A model generated the notes under the pieces. That model had not been told where the DNA came from. It worked only from the letters and a program-made list of their open reading frames with translations, and did no database searches. Below, one piece after another: positions 25,726 through 37,103 of a stretch of 64,000 nucleotides of DNA. The DNA comes from Tsukamurella conjunctivitidis (lineage in GTDB: Bacteria > Actinomycetota > Actinomycetes > Mycobacteriales > Mycobacteriaceae): positions 62,001-126,000 of the forward strand of contig NZ_VIGX01000007.1 in NCBI RefSeq assembly GCF_007858475.1. Direction: 5' to 3'. The first letter of the stretch is position 1; the number at the start of each line of letters is the position of its first letter. The position numbers and the translations under genes are program-made.

Positions 25726-26420
25726 ACGCCCCGATCGAGCTCGTCGCGCTGGACATGGCCGGCACCACCATCGACGACGGCGGCGCCGTCTACGAGGCGC
25801 TCCGCGGTGCTGTCGAGGACGGCGGAGCCACTGTCGCCCAGGCGGATCTGCAGGTGTGGATGGGAACCGACAAGGTCGAGGCCATCACCAACCTGCTCCG
25901 CCTCGGCGGAGTCGAACCCACCTCCGAGCGCGTCGAGGCCGGCTTCGCACGCTTCCGCGAGCGCCTGCAGGAGGCGTACGCGACGACCCCGCCGACCGCG
26001 ATCGACGGCGTGCCGGCGGCACTCGCCGAGCTCCGCGCCCGCGGCGTGAAGGTGGCGCTGACCACCGGTTTCGACGATGCCGTCGCGCTCCCGCTCCTCG
26101 CCGCGCTCGGCTGGGGCATCGGCGACGGGGACGGTGCCGTCGTGGACGCCGTGGTCACGACATCCGATGTGGCCGCGGGCCGGCCGGCGCCGTACATGAT
26201 CCACCGCGCGATGGAGCGCACCGGCGTGCGCGACGTGCGCCGCGTGCTCGCGGCGGGGGACACGGCCGTCGACGTGCAGGCGGCGAGCAACGCCGGCGCC
26301 GTGTCCGTGGGCGTGCTCACCGGCAAGGCCGACCCGGAGGTGCTCGCGCAGGCGGGCGCCGACCACGTGCTCGGCGGCGTCGTCGACATTCCGGGGCTGA
26401 TCGCCACGCCCTCGATGTAG
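25722..26420 (+). CDS. Phosphonatase-like HAD hydrolase (PhnX-like, TIGR03351 type)
   Basis: 232 residues. The HAD motif I is DMAGT with nucleophile Asp11; the cap carries Lys51 (MGTDK), in the position of the Schiff-base Lys of PhnX. The usual HAD Lys before motif IV is Arg154 (AAGRPAP), and motif IV is GDTAVD (180-184). These are the marks separating phosphonatases from other HADs. It should cleave the C-P bond of phosphonoacetaldehyde or a hydroxylated relative, releasing phosphate. The His of the canonical KxxHVRAL stretch is missing, so the substrate may differ. Cotranslated with its regulator. Confidence 0.82.
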   Translation: MNAPIELVALDMAGTTIDDGGAVYEALRGAVEDGGATVAQADLQVWMGTDKVEAITNLLRLGGVEPTSERVEAGFARFRERLQEAYATTPPTAIDGVPAALAELRARGVKVALTTGFDDAVALPLLAALGWGIGDGDGAVVDAVVTTSDVAAGRPAPYMIHRAMERTGVRDVRRVLAAGDTAVDVQAASNAGAVSVGVLTGKADPEVLAQAGADHVLGGVVDIPGLIATPSM

Positions 26421-26424
26421 TGAC

Positions 26425-28260
26425 CTAGAACGGTGGCGGGCGGAGGGGTGCGGTGTCGTCGTAGATCTCGCCCGCGGTTTCGGCTTGGGCGCGTTCCTGT
26501 TCGCGGGCTCGGGTTTCGGCGGCGGCGTTGCGTTGTTCATGGCGGCGGTGGCGCAGCAGCCGGTTCTGGGCGCGCAGCGCCGTGCGGGCTTTCGCGCGGC
26601 GTGTGGCGGCGGTCGCCAGCCCGCCGGGGTTCTTCGGTGTCGGTGGCCGCGTGGGTTCCGGTGCGTCCCAGATGATCTTCTCAAGTCCGGGCAGCAGCTC
26701 CCGGGCGGTGCCCGGTGGCACGGTGTAGATGCCGCCGGTGGGGTGGCGCCATTCGACGGTGCCGTCGGGCAGGATGTCGGAGAGCCAGCCGGTCTCGGTC
26801 TTGATCCGATGGTGGAATCCGCACAGCGGTACCAGGTTCCCCACGGTGTTCTTGCCGGCGACGGTGGTCGGTCCGCCCGTAGCGGGGTCGTCGTGGTCGT
26901 ACTCGCCGACGTGATCGGCCTGGCAGCGGCCGGACGGTGTGCTGCAGCCGGGGAAGACGCAGCTGGGGTACGTCAGGCGCATCACCAGCAACTGGTACCA
27001 GGTGGGCCGATACCCGCCGGCACCCCGCACGTGCACCTCACCAGTGGCGGGGTCACGGCGCCCGAGGACCCGCCACCGGGTGCTGCTGGCGGCGATCAAC
27101 TCCCGCGCGTGCTCGACGGTGACCAGACCGGAAATCCCTGGATCGTCGGTGAGGACCACCGCGCCGGTGCTCTGAGCTTCAGCGGGCCGCGGTCGCGGGG
27201 CCGGCCGGTGCGCGCCCTCAGGGGCAGCGGCAGCATCGTCCGCGCTGTCATCGGTATCGGCCGCAGCACCGGCTTCGGATTCGGGCGAAGCGGTGAACAG
27301 GTTCGGATCACCGTCAGGCGCGGCTTTCCGCTGCGGCGCATCCGTGGTTGCGGTCGGCGCGACCTCGGCCAGGTCGGTTTCGTTGAGGACGATCACCGCC
27401 AACGCGGTGACCTCCTGCGAGACTGCGCCGGTGCGGGGACGGGCGTCCCGCAGATCGCAGTCGTCGCGCCCGCACAGACACCCGAGGCTCTCGTAGCCCT
27501 CTGCCAGCGCGACCAGCGCGGCGACCTGCCGTTGTCCCAGAGTTCGGCCGTCCTCCCGGCACACCGACCGCGCGACCGGCGCGACCGCTGCCGACAACCG
27601 GATCGCCTGATCCTTGCCCATCACCGCTTCCAGGTCCACCAGTCCATCGGCGCGGGCGTGGAACTCGAGCCGCTCCCGCGGCGCCACGGGAGGTGTCTGC
27701 CGCGCTGCGTCCGCATCCAGCCGGACCAGGATCGCCTTCGCGGCATCCGCCACCGCCCGCGCCGTGACCGCCTCACCGGAGCGCGCCGCGAGCCACACAG
27801 CGATCCGCTCGTCATAGGCCGCAGCGACATCCTCGTCGAGGACCGCCGCCGACGCCCGCAGCACCTCCCGCACCACCGACAGCGACACTGCCCCGGCGGC
27901 GAACAGTTCGAACAACCGCGGGCACCGCTCCCGCAGATCCAGCCCGCGATGCACCGCCGCCCCCGCAGCAACACGACCCGCACCGAGCGCGGCACCGACC
28001 TCCGCCACCAACTCATCCCAATCATCGACAAACCGGCGCGATGACTCCTCGCACACCCGCCGCGCATCATCACGCAACTCGTACAGCCTGGTCAGCACCG
28101 CCGAGCGCTCCGCCTCCAACCGATTCTGCTCGACCGTCAACACCCGCAACCGCGCCAACGCGCCCGCAGCACTCAACCCGGACACCGCACCGTCGAACAC
28201 CGACGGCAACGGCGACAGCACCCGCCGCCCCAGCGTGAACGCGTCATCCGAATGAGTCAT
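26425..28260 (-). CDS. DUF222/HNH endonuclease, 13E12 type
   Basis: 611 residues. The N-terminal two thirds are the DUF222 helical region. The HNH domain follows around 445-505, with CVFPGC, QADHVGEYD and CGFHHRIK giving the zinc and catalytic positions. This family is repeated in mycobacteria as REP13E12 and is found at many copies in related genera; its function and mobility are unsettled. The ATG at 28260 lies 7 nt after TAGAAT on the minus strand. A TTCGATT...AATCGAA inverted repeat (28264-28288) spans this promoter. The C-terminus is basic and Ala/Arg rich. Confidence 0.85.
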   Translation of the reverse strand: MTHSDDAFTLGRRVLSPLPSVFDGAVSGLSAAGALARLRVLTVEQNRLEAERSAVLTRLYELRDDARRVCEESSRRFVDDWDELVAEVGAALGAGRVAAGAAVHRGLDLRERCPRLFELFAAGAVSLSVVREVLRASAAVLDEDVAAAYDERIAVWLAARSGEAVTARAVADAAKAILVRLDADAARQTPPVAPRERLEFHARADGLVDLEAVMGKDQAIRLSAAVAPVARSVCREDGRTLGQRQVAALVALAEGYESLGCLCGRDDCDLRDARPRTGAVSQEVTALAVIVLNETDLAEVAPTATTDAPQRKAAPDGDPNLFTASPESEAGAAADTDDSADDAAAAPEGAHRPAPRPRPAEAQSTGAVVLTDDPGISGLVTVEHARELIAASSTRWRVLGRRDPATGEVHVRGAGGYRPTWYQLLVMRLTYPSCVFPGCSTPSGRCQADHVGEYDHDDPATGGPTTVAGKNTVGNLVPLCGFHHRIKTETGWLSDILPDGTVEWRHPTGGIYTVPPGTARELLPGLEKIIWDAPEPTRPPTPKNPGGLATAATRRAKARTALRAQNRLLRHRRHEQRNAAAETRAREQERAQAETAGEIYDDTAPLRPPPF

Positions 28261-28263
28261 ACC

Positions 28264-28288
28264 TTCGATTCTATTGACCAAAATCGAA
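28264..28288. promoter_or_regulatory. Inverted repeat across promoter of the HNH gene
   Basis: TTCGATT (28264-28270) and AATCGAA (28282-28288) are perfect complements 11 bp apart and enclose the leaderless -10 box TAGAAT. They could be an operator or, for a mobile-like HNH gene, an end sequence. Confidence 0.4.
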
Positions 28289-28412
28289 CGAAGATAGATC
28301 TTGACAGGGTATTTCTGCGACGACGTTTTCGACGAAGGATTCAGGGTGGCGGTCGTCGCCGCCCGCTGCGTCGCCGTGTACAGGCAAGTTCAGTGGCTTG
28401 CGGATGGGAAGT

Positions 28413-29099
28413 TCAAGCCTCGGGGCTTGCGGGCATGCGCGCGTCGACCAGTAGGCCCGCGACCCCGATCGCCATCAGCGCGCCGCTGACCACCACGAGC
28501 CACGGCGACGACTCACCGGTGAGCGCGTCGCCGAGCAGGACGACGGCGACCGTGCCGGGGGCGAGGCCGGCCACCGTCGCCGCCAGATACGGCCAGAAGC
28601 GCACAGGCGAGAGCGCCGACGCGTAGTTGACCAGGGAGAAGGGTGCCACGGCGATGAGCCGCAGCGATCCGACGGCCAGCCAGCCCCGGGCGCGCAGGCG
28701 TGCCGCGATCGGCACGTAGGCGCGGTGCGAGCGCACCCGGGCGAGGACCGCGGACGGGTGCCGTTCGTCGATCGCGCGGACCGCGAGGAAAGCGATCGTC
28801 GCGGCGGCGGTGGACGCAACCATGCACAGCAGAATCCCGATCGGGCCGAACAGCACCCCCGCTGACACCGTGAACATCGTTCGAGGGATCGGGAACACCG
28901 TGACCACCGTATGGGCGGCGAGGAAAAGCACCACGAACCAGGCGCCGGTCGAGTCCGCCCACCCGCGCACCGTCGAGATGCCGGGGTGCGGCAACAGCAT
29001 CCCGGCGACCACGAGTGCGAGCACGACGACGCAGCCGAGGGCCGCGTGGACGACGAGGGTGCGGTCGCCGGGCCGCATCCGGGAATCGTTGTCGCTCAC
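28413..29099 (-). CDS. TVP38/TMEM64 (DedA-like, SNARE-associated) membrane protein
   Basis: 228 residues with about five or six hydrophobic segments. The family core FPIPRTMFTVSAGVLFG and the later RLIAVAPFSLVNYASALS (PF09335) are clear. The family includes lipid scramblases and carriers. The GTG start is 8 nt after TATGTT (29108-29113, minus strand). Divergent from mutA, exactly as Rv1491c is in M. tuberculosis, so it marks the return to the conserved backbone. The 152 bp between it and the HNH gene hold only the HNH promoter region. Confidence 0.85.
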   Translation of the reverse strand: MSDNDSRMRPGDRTLVVHAALGCVVVLALVVAGMLLPHPGISTVRGWADSTGAWFVVLFLAAHTVVTVFPIPRTMFTVSAGVLFGPIGILLCMVASTAAATIAFLAVRAIDERHPSAVLARVRSHRAYVPIAARLRARGWLAVGSLRLIAVAPFSLVNYASALSPVRFWPYLAATVAGLAPGTVAVVLLGDALTGESSPWLVVVSGALMAIGVAGLLVDARMPASPEA

Positions 29100-29252
29100 G
29101 TCGAGCCAACATACGCCGTGGTGGTGCGGAGTGCCGCCACCCTACTGGGGCGTAGCAAGAGCAATCGGTTAACGTGGATTCTCGGACGCCGTTGTGACGC
29201 GACGGCGGGTGCACGGTCGTGCGTGTGCGCGGCCACAGGTGAGGAGGCCCAC

Positions 29253-31046
29253 GTGGTGGACAGTCCCTACGAGGCATGGCGCGAGTCCGTCGGCGCCGTG
29301 CTCGCGAAGTCGCGGGGCGGCACGCCGCCCGAGGACCCGATCGCCGCGTTGACCACACTCACCGAGGACGACGGCGTGCAGATCGCGCCGCTCTACTCGC
29401 AGAGGGACGAGCAGCCCGAGGCGCCGCTGCCCGGCGCCTTCCCCTTCATCCGCGGCGGCAATCCCACCCCGGATGTCCGCCTGGGCTGGAAGGTGGCCGA
29501 GCGATTCGACGCGACCACCGATGCCTCCGACGTGCTGGGAGCGCTGGAGTCCGGCGCGAGCGCCCTGTGGCTGACCCGCCCCGACCCCGCGCCGCTGCTC
29601 GAGGGCGTCTACCCCGACATGGCGCCGATCCTCCTGACGGCGGGCGGTCGGGCCGCCGACGCCGCGGCCCAGGTCTACGCCGCGCTCGACCGGGCCGCCG
29701 AGTCCGACGCCTACCGCGCCGACCTGGTGCGGGTGAGCCTCGGCGCCGCGCCGTTCACCTCCCAGGTGGTCGGCCGCGCCGACGTCTCGATCGAGGAGGC
29801 CGTTGAGCTCGCCCGCGTCGCCGACGCCCGGTCCGAGGACGTGCGGGCCCTCGTCGTCGACGGTGCCGATCTCCACAACGCCGGCGCGACTGCCGCCCAG
29901 GAGCTGGGCCTCGCCGCTGCGGCCGCGCTCGATCAGGTGCGCGCCCTGACCGCCGCGGGTCTCTCGCCTGCCGCTGCGCTGGGGCAGCTCACGATCCGTC
30001 TGGCCGCCACCGACGACCAGTTCCTCACCCTCGCCAAGATCCGCGCGTGGCGCACCGTGTGGGCCCGGGTCGCACAGCGTCTCGGCGCGCCCGATGCGGG
30101 CAACGCCCCGGTGCACGCGGTGACCTCGCTCGCCGCGACCACGCAGCGCGACCCCTGGGTGAACCTGCTCCGCACGACCGTCGCTGCCTTCGGCGCGGGG
30201 CTGGGCGGCGCCGACTACGTCACCACCCTCGACTACGACGAGGCGCTGCCGGGCGGCGTCGAGGGCTATTCGCGCGCCTTCGCGCGCCGCATCGCCCGCA
30301 ACACGCAGCTGCTGCTCCTCGAGGAGTCCAACCTGGGCCGGGTCGTCGATCCCGGGGCCGGCTCCTGGCACGTCGAGTCGCTGACCGACGATCTCGCCCG
30401 CGCGGCGTGGGGCGTCCTGCAGGCCGTCGAGGGCGCGGGCGGCTTCGCCCGCGGTGCCGCCGACGAGACGATCGCGACGCGGCTCGGCGAGTCCGCGGAC
30501 CGCCGCGACGCCGCCGTCGCACGCCGTGCGCGCAAGCTCACGGGCGTCAACGAGTTCCCGAACCTCGCCGAGCCGCCCGTGGCACCGTCGGCCGCGACGA
30601 ACGGCCCCGTCGTGCGCTCGTACGCCGCGCCCTTCGAGGCCCTGCGCACCCGGTCCGACGCGTTCCTGCGCGAGCACGGCGTCCGTCCCCGGATCCGGAT
30701 GGTGACCATCGGCACCGTCGCGCAGCACAACGGCCGGTCGACCTTCCTGACCAACCTGCTCGCCTCCGGCGGTATCGAGACCGTGCTGGACGCCGCCGAG
30801 CAGGCCGCCGGTGCCGCCACCCGCGACGGCCCGCCGGGCGCGAGGATCACCGCGCTGGCCGGATCGGATTCGGGGTACGCCGAGGAGGGCGAGGCGCTGG
30901 CCCGCTCGCTGCGCGAGGCGGGCGACCTGGTCCTGCTCGCCGGAGCGCCCGGCACCGTCGACGACGGCCTCGTCGACATCTACCTGCACGCGAAGATCGA
31001 CGCGGCCGCCGCGCTCGACGACCTGCTGACCCGCCTGGGGGCTTGA
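29253..31046 (+). CDS. mutA: Methylmalonyl-CoA mutase small subunit
   Basis: 597 residues. The TIM-barrel part resembles MutB (for example [20 protein letters not shown]), but the C-terminal B12 domain has [10 protein letters not shown] where MutB has DxHxxG, so it cannot hold cobalamin; this is usual for the structural subunit. With MutB it interconverts succinyl-CoA and methylmalonyl-CoA, linking propionyl-CoA (from odd-chain fatty acids and sterols) to the TCA cycle and to methyl-branched lipids. AGGAGG at 29242-29247 precedes two in-frame GTGs (29253 and 29256); either may be used. Confidence 0.93.
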   Translation: MVDSPYEAWRESVGAVLAKSRGGTPPEDPIAALTTLTEDDGVQIAPLYSQRDEQPEAPLPGAFPFIRGGNPTPDVRLGWKVAERFDATTDASDVLGALESGASALWLTRPDPAPLLEGVYPDMAPILLTAGGRAADAAAQVYAALDRAAESDAYRADLVRVSLGAAPFTSQVVGRADVSIEEAVELARVADARSEDVRALVVDGADLHNAGATAAQELGLAAAAALDQVRALTAAGLSPAAALGQLTIRLAATDDQFLTLAKIRAWRTVWARVAQRLGAPDAGNAPVHAVTSLAATTQRDPWVNLLRTTVAAFGAGLGGADYVTTLDYDEALPGGVEGYSRAFARRIARNTQLLLLEESNLGRVVDPGAGSWHVESLTDDLARAAWGVLQAVEGAGGFARGAADETIATRLGESADRRDAAVARRARKLTGVNEFPNLAEPPVAPSAATNGPVVRSYAAPFEALRTRSDAFLREHGVRPRIRMVTIGTVAQHNGRSTFLTNLLASGGIETVLDAAEQAAGAATRDGPPGARITALAGSDSGYAEEGEALARSLREAGDLVLLAGAPGTVDDGLVDIYLHAKIDAAAALDDLLTRLGA

Positions 31047-31047
31047 G

Positions 31048-33275
<2,228 letters not shown>

Positions 33276-33279
<4 letters not shown>

Positions 33280-34262
33280 TCACCGTCGCCGAACTCGCGG
33301 ACGGGGTCCGGGCCGACAAGCGCGCCGTGTTGGCGCGCGCCATCACGATGGTCGAGTCCCGCCGGCCGGATCACCAGGCCCTCGCGCAGGAGCTGCTGCT
33401 CGAGGTGACGCCCCCGCCGGATGCCCCGATCGCCACCCGGGTGGGGATCACCGGCGTGCCGGGCGTGGGGAAGTCGACCACCATCGAGGCGTTGGGCAAT
33501 CACCTGATCTCGTTGGGGCACAAGGTGGCCGTGCTGGCGGTGGACCCCTCGTCCACCCGCAGCGGCGGCTCGATCCTGGGCGACAAGACCCGGATGGGCA
33601 CGCTCGCCGTGAACCCCCGCGCCTACATCCGGCCGTCGCCCACGTCGGGCACGCTCGGCGGCGTCGCGAAGGCGACCCGCGAGACGATGGTGCTGATGGA
33701 GGCCGCCGGCTTCGACGTGGTCCTGGTCGAGACCGTCGGCGTCGGGCAGTCCGAGGTCACCGTCGCGAACATGGTCGACACCTTCACCTTCCTCACCCTG
33801 GCGCGCACCGGCGACCAACTGCAGGGCATCAAGAAGGGCGTCCTCGAGCTGGCCGACGTGGTGGCGGTCAACAAGGCCGACGGCGACCACGTCGTCGAGG
33901 CCCGCGTCGCCGCGCGGGAGCTCTCCAGCGCGCTGCGCCTGATCCACCCGCGCGGCGCCCTGTGGCGCCCGCCGGTGCTCACGCAGAGCGCCGTGGAGGG
34001 CACCGGGATCCCCGAGTTCTGGGACGCCGTCCTGCGGCACCGCAGCACGCTGCAGGAGGCGGGGGAGTTCGACCGGCGCCGCCGCCAACAGCAGGTCGAC
34101 TGGACCTGGACGATGGTCCGCGACGCGATCCTCGGCCGGGTCGAACATTCCGACGGTGTGCGGTCGGTGCGGTCCGAGGTCGAGGCCGCGGTTCAGGACG
34201 GTTCGCTGACCCCCGCCCTCGCCGCACAGCGCATCCTCGACGCCTTCGACGGCGGCTCGTGA
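33276..34262 (+). CDS. meaB: MeaB/ArgK-type G3E GTPase, methylmalonyl-CoA mutase chaperone
   Basis: 328 residues. P-loop GVPGVGKST, switch region [18 protein letters not shown], Walker B-like [12 protein letters not shown] and base-recognition NKAD. It gates loading and repair of adenosylcobalamin in the mutase encoded just upstream. The GTG overlaps the mutB stop by 4 nt. The C-terminal helical arm (about 275-328) is the dimer region. Older annotation as arginine/ornithine transport ATPase is not supported by the context. Confidence 0.95.
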
Positions 34263-34300
34263 GCAGGGCGTGACCCGCTGATCCGTGCCACGATGGAGCC

Positions 34301-34768
34301 ATGTCGGCACTGGTGATCTGCGCGTCCTCGCACCACGGCAACACCCGGAAGGTGGCCGATCGGATCGGCGGGGTCCTCGGGGCGCCGGTGGTGGCGCCGA
34401 CGGAGGTGACAGCCGAGCAGATCGACGCCGCCGACCTGGTCGGATTCGGATCGGGCGTGTACTGGATGTCCTTCGATCCGGACCTGCTCCGCCTGGTCCG
34501 CGGCCTCGCAGCGAAGCCGCGCGGCACCGCCTTCGTGTACGCGACGAGCGGGCTGCCGGAGACGCCGCTGCGCCGCTACACGCGGAACCTCGCCGATCTG
34601 CTCACGGATGCGGGATTCCAGCTCGCGCCGGAGGTATTCCTGTGTCGCGGGCTCGACACCATGGGCCCGTTCGGTCTGGTCGGCGGCCTGAACAAGGGGC
34701 GTCCGAGCGCGGCGGACCTCACGGAGGCCGAGGCCTTCGCGCGCCGACTGGGGGCGCAACGCCCTTAA
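34301..34768 (+). CDS. Flavodoxin-like protein
   Basis: 155 residues. The N-terminal phosphate loop ASSHHGNTRKVAD resembles the FMN-binding loop of flavodoxins, with the other flavin loops near GSGVYWMSF and TSGLPETPL. It is likely an FMN electron carrier or a menaquinone-dependent oxidoreductase-like protein. It is separated from meaB by 38 bp and may be its own unit. No reductase partner is adjacent. Function otherwise unknown. Confidence 0.75.
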   Translation: MSALVICASSHHGNTRKVADRIGGVLGAPVVAPTEVTAEQIDAADLVGFGSGVYWMSFDPDLLRLVRGLAAKPRGTAFVYATSGLPETPLRRYTRNLADLLTDAGFQLAPEVFLCRGLDTMGPFGLVGGLNKGRPSAADLTEAEAFARRLGAQRP

Positions 34769-34791
34769 GCGGACGGCGTTCGCCTGCTCTG

Positions 34792-34820
34792 TTGTGAAGC
34801 CCGTCACACCGGCCTACTGT
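34792..34820 (+). promoter_or_regulatory. Promoter of the ThDP/SRPBCC/KAS III operon
   Basis: TTGTGA (34792-34797) and TACTGT (34815-34820) are 17 bp apart. The second box ends 7 nt before GTG at 34828, so a leaderless transcript is likely, and this start is preferred to the GTG at 34819 that lies inside the box. Confidence 0.5.
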
Positions 34821-34827
34821 GTGGTTT

Positions 34828-36474
34828 GTGCCTTCAAAGGTCGCGGACCGCATTGCAAATGCTTTGTATGCGTATGGTTTTCGCCACGCATACGGTATCC
34901 ACGGTGCCAACTCCGAGGATCTGTTCGCGGCGCTGTTGCGGCGGCCCGCGCACCGTCGGACGGCGGTGACGATCGCCAAGCACGAGTTCGGCGCGGGGGC
35001 GATGGCCGACGGGGCCACCCGGATGACCGGGCGGCCCGCCTGCCTCATCGCGACCTCGGGCGGCGCGGCCATGAACTGCGTCCCCGCACTCGCCGAGGCC
35101 CACCAGTCGCGGGTGCCGATCCTGGCGCTGATCGGCAGTCCGCCGACCGGGGCCGAGGGACGCGGCGCCTTCCAGGACATGTGCGCCCCGCCGCGCACCG
35201 TGGACCTCCTCGGCGTGCTGCGCGGCGTCACGGGCTTCGCGGCGAAGGTCTCCGGGCCCGAGGACCTGCGCCCCGCGCTCGACGGGGCGCTCGACTGCCT
35301 CGAGCGGGGCCTGCCCGCGGCGCTGCTGCTGCCCAAGGACGTGCAGGTCGCCGAATGCCCCGCGCTGCCGGCCCGTACGCCCGTCCGGCAGCCCGCGCCG
35401 GCGCCGTCGGACGAGGTGATCCGCACTCTCCGGGCCTCCCGCCGGCCTCTGATCCTGCTCGGTGAAGCCGCGTCACGAGCGCGCCTGGCCGGCCCGGTGG
35501 CGGATCTCGCCGCCGCGACCGGAGCGGTGATCGCCGTGGGCCCCAACGGTCGCGACGCCGCGCCTCCGCGCGGGGTCGTCGGCGTCGCCGGGGTGATGGG
35601 GCACCCGTCGGTGGTGCGCGCGGCCGCCGAGGCCGACCTCATCCTGGCGCTGGGCACCGAACTCGACCTCATGGACCGCACCGGCCTGGACGCGACGATC
35701 GACGTCACGTGCACGGTGCATGTGGGTGCGGAACCGCCCCTGCGCGAGGTGACCGCGCACGAGCCCGTGCGGGACCTTGCCGCGTACACCCGGGCGCTCG
35801 CCACGGAAGCCGGCCCCTGCCGGCGGAAGCCGTGGACCCGGGCCGCGCCCGAGCCGATCGTCGTGCCCCGGAGCGGCTCCGGGGTGATGACCTGTGCGGA
35901 CGCGGTGGATGCGCTGGCCGGCGTGATCCCGCGCGACGCGCTGGTCTTCGCGGATGCCGGCAACGCCGGGGCGGCTGCGGTGCACCGGCTCCCCATCGGC
36001 ACGGGCGAGCGCTTCCTGGTCGCTCTCGGCATGGGCGGAATGGGGCACGGGATCGCGGCCGGGATCGGAGCCGCGATCGCCACCGGGCGCCCGACCGTGA
36101 TCCTGGCCGGCGACGGCGCCTTCTTCATGCACGGTATGGAGATCCACACCGCGATCGAGGCTCGCGCACCGGTCCTGCTCGTGGTGCTCAACAACGACGC
36201 GCACGGCATGTGCGTGGTCCGCGAGGGCCGGTTCTTCCCCGACCTGCCCAGCATCAACCGCTTCCGGCCCAGCACGATCGCGGAGGGCCTGGACGCCATG
36301 TTCCCGACGCTGCCCGTCCGCTCCGCCGCCACGCCCGACGGTGCGCGCTCCGCCGCCGCCGAACTGCTGGCCCGCTCGTCCGGCGGACCGTCGTGCCTGG
36401 AGATCGGTACCGACCCCGCGGAGATACCCCCGTTCGCAGCGCTGCTGCCCGACACCGCGAAGGAGCATTCATGA
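34828..36474 (+). CDS. Thiamine diphosphate-dependent enzyme (acetolactate synthase/decarboxylase superfamily)
   Basis: 548 residues. It has the catalytic Glu53 (KHEFGAGAMADG), a middle domain, and the ThDP/Mg motif GDG...NN at 428-456 (AGDGAFFMHG to LNNDAHGM). The fold is that of acetohydroxyacid synthase, benzoylformate decarboxylase and acyloin-forming enzymes; I cannot tell which keto acid is used. It is the first gene of a three-gene operon and is coupled to the next through ATGA with AAGGAG before it. A role in making a small secondary product is inferred from its partners. Confidence 0.85.
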   Translation: MPSKVADRIANALYAYGFRHAYGIHGANSEDLFAALLRRPAHRRTAVTIAKHEFGAGAMADGATRMTGRPACLIATSGGAAMNCVPALAEAHQSRVPILALIGSPPTGAEGRGAFQDMCAPPRTVDLLGVLRGVTGFAAKVSGPEDLRPALDGALDCLERGLPAALLLPKDVQVAECPALPARTPVRQPAPAPSDEVIRTLRASRRPLILLGEAASRARLAGPVADLAAATGAVIAVGPNGRDAAPPRGVVGVAGVMGHPSVVRAAAEADLILALGTELDLMDRTGLDATIDVTCTVHVGAEPPLREVTAHEPVRDLAAYTRALATEAGPCRRKPWTRAAPEPIVVPRSGSGVMTCADAVDALAGVIPRDALVFADAGNAGAAAVHRLPIGTGERFLVALGMGGMGHGIAAGIGAAIATGRPTVILAGDGAFFMHGMEIHTAIEARAPVLLVVLNNDAHGMCVVREGRFFPDLPSINRFRPSTIAEGLDAMFPTLPVRSAATPDGARSAAAELLARSSGGPSCLEIGTDPAEIPPFAALLPDTAKEHS

Positions 36475-37103
36475 TCCCGGCGATCGACATCGAGGGAACC
36501 ATCCGTATCGAGAGCCACCCCCGCCCGGTGGCGCAGCCGATCCTCGTGGACCGCATGCGGTCGGTGTACCCGCACGAGCAGATCTACGGCGACTTCTGTC
36601 CCGTGCAGTCCTACGTGAATGCACCGCCCGACGAGCTCTACGACTGGCTCTCCGACACCCGCTCCTTGGAGGAATGGACCTACAGCCTGCGCGGTTTCCG
36701 CGAGACCGAAGAGCCGGGGCTCTGGGTGGCTCGCGACATGCTGGGCGCCGACACCGAGATCTACACGCGCACCGTCGCGCATCCCGATGCCCGCACCGTC
36801 GATTACCACTGCGCCTGGGACCAGGGCAAGCACCTCTGGATGATCTACCTCATGCGGATCGTCGATGCGCAGACGGTGCTGAACCGACCCGGATCGGTAG
36901 TGCTGTGGGTCAACTGCCACCACCCGTTCTACGACGAGAACCCGTACCCCGAGACGGCGCCGCCCGACCGTCCCGTGTGGGTCGGCGACCTGTGGGACAC
37001 CTTCGGCGCCGGCCACCAGATGGAGCTCGAGAACCTCAAAGCCATCGCGGAGCACCGGCACGCGCACGGCGAACCGGTCCGGCCCGAATGGATGGACCGG
37101 TGA
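36471..37103 (+). CDS. SRPBCC-type protein
   Basis: 210 residues. The pattern VNAPPDELYDWLSDTRSLEE near residue 45, followed by curved strands and a long C-terminal helix (MELENLKAIAEHRHAHG), suggests the START/Bet v1-like SRPBCC fold used by polyketide cyclases and lipid-binding proteins. Several Trp, Tyr and His residues would line the cavity. It sits between and is translationally coupled to the ThDP enzyme and the KAS III-like enzyme, so it may cyclise, carry or hydrolyse their product (inference). Confidence 0.65.
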   Translation: MIPAIDIEGTIRIESHPRPVAQPILVDRMRSVYPHEQIYGDFCPVQSYVNAPPDELYDWLSDTRSLEEWTYSLRGFRETEEPGLWVARDMLGADTEIYTRTVAHPDARTVDYHCAWDQGKHLWMIYLMRIVDAQTVLNRPGSVVLWVNCHHPFYDENPYPETAPPDRPVWVGDLWDTFGAGHQMELENLKAIAEHRHAHGEPVRPEWMDR

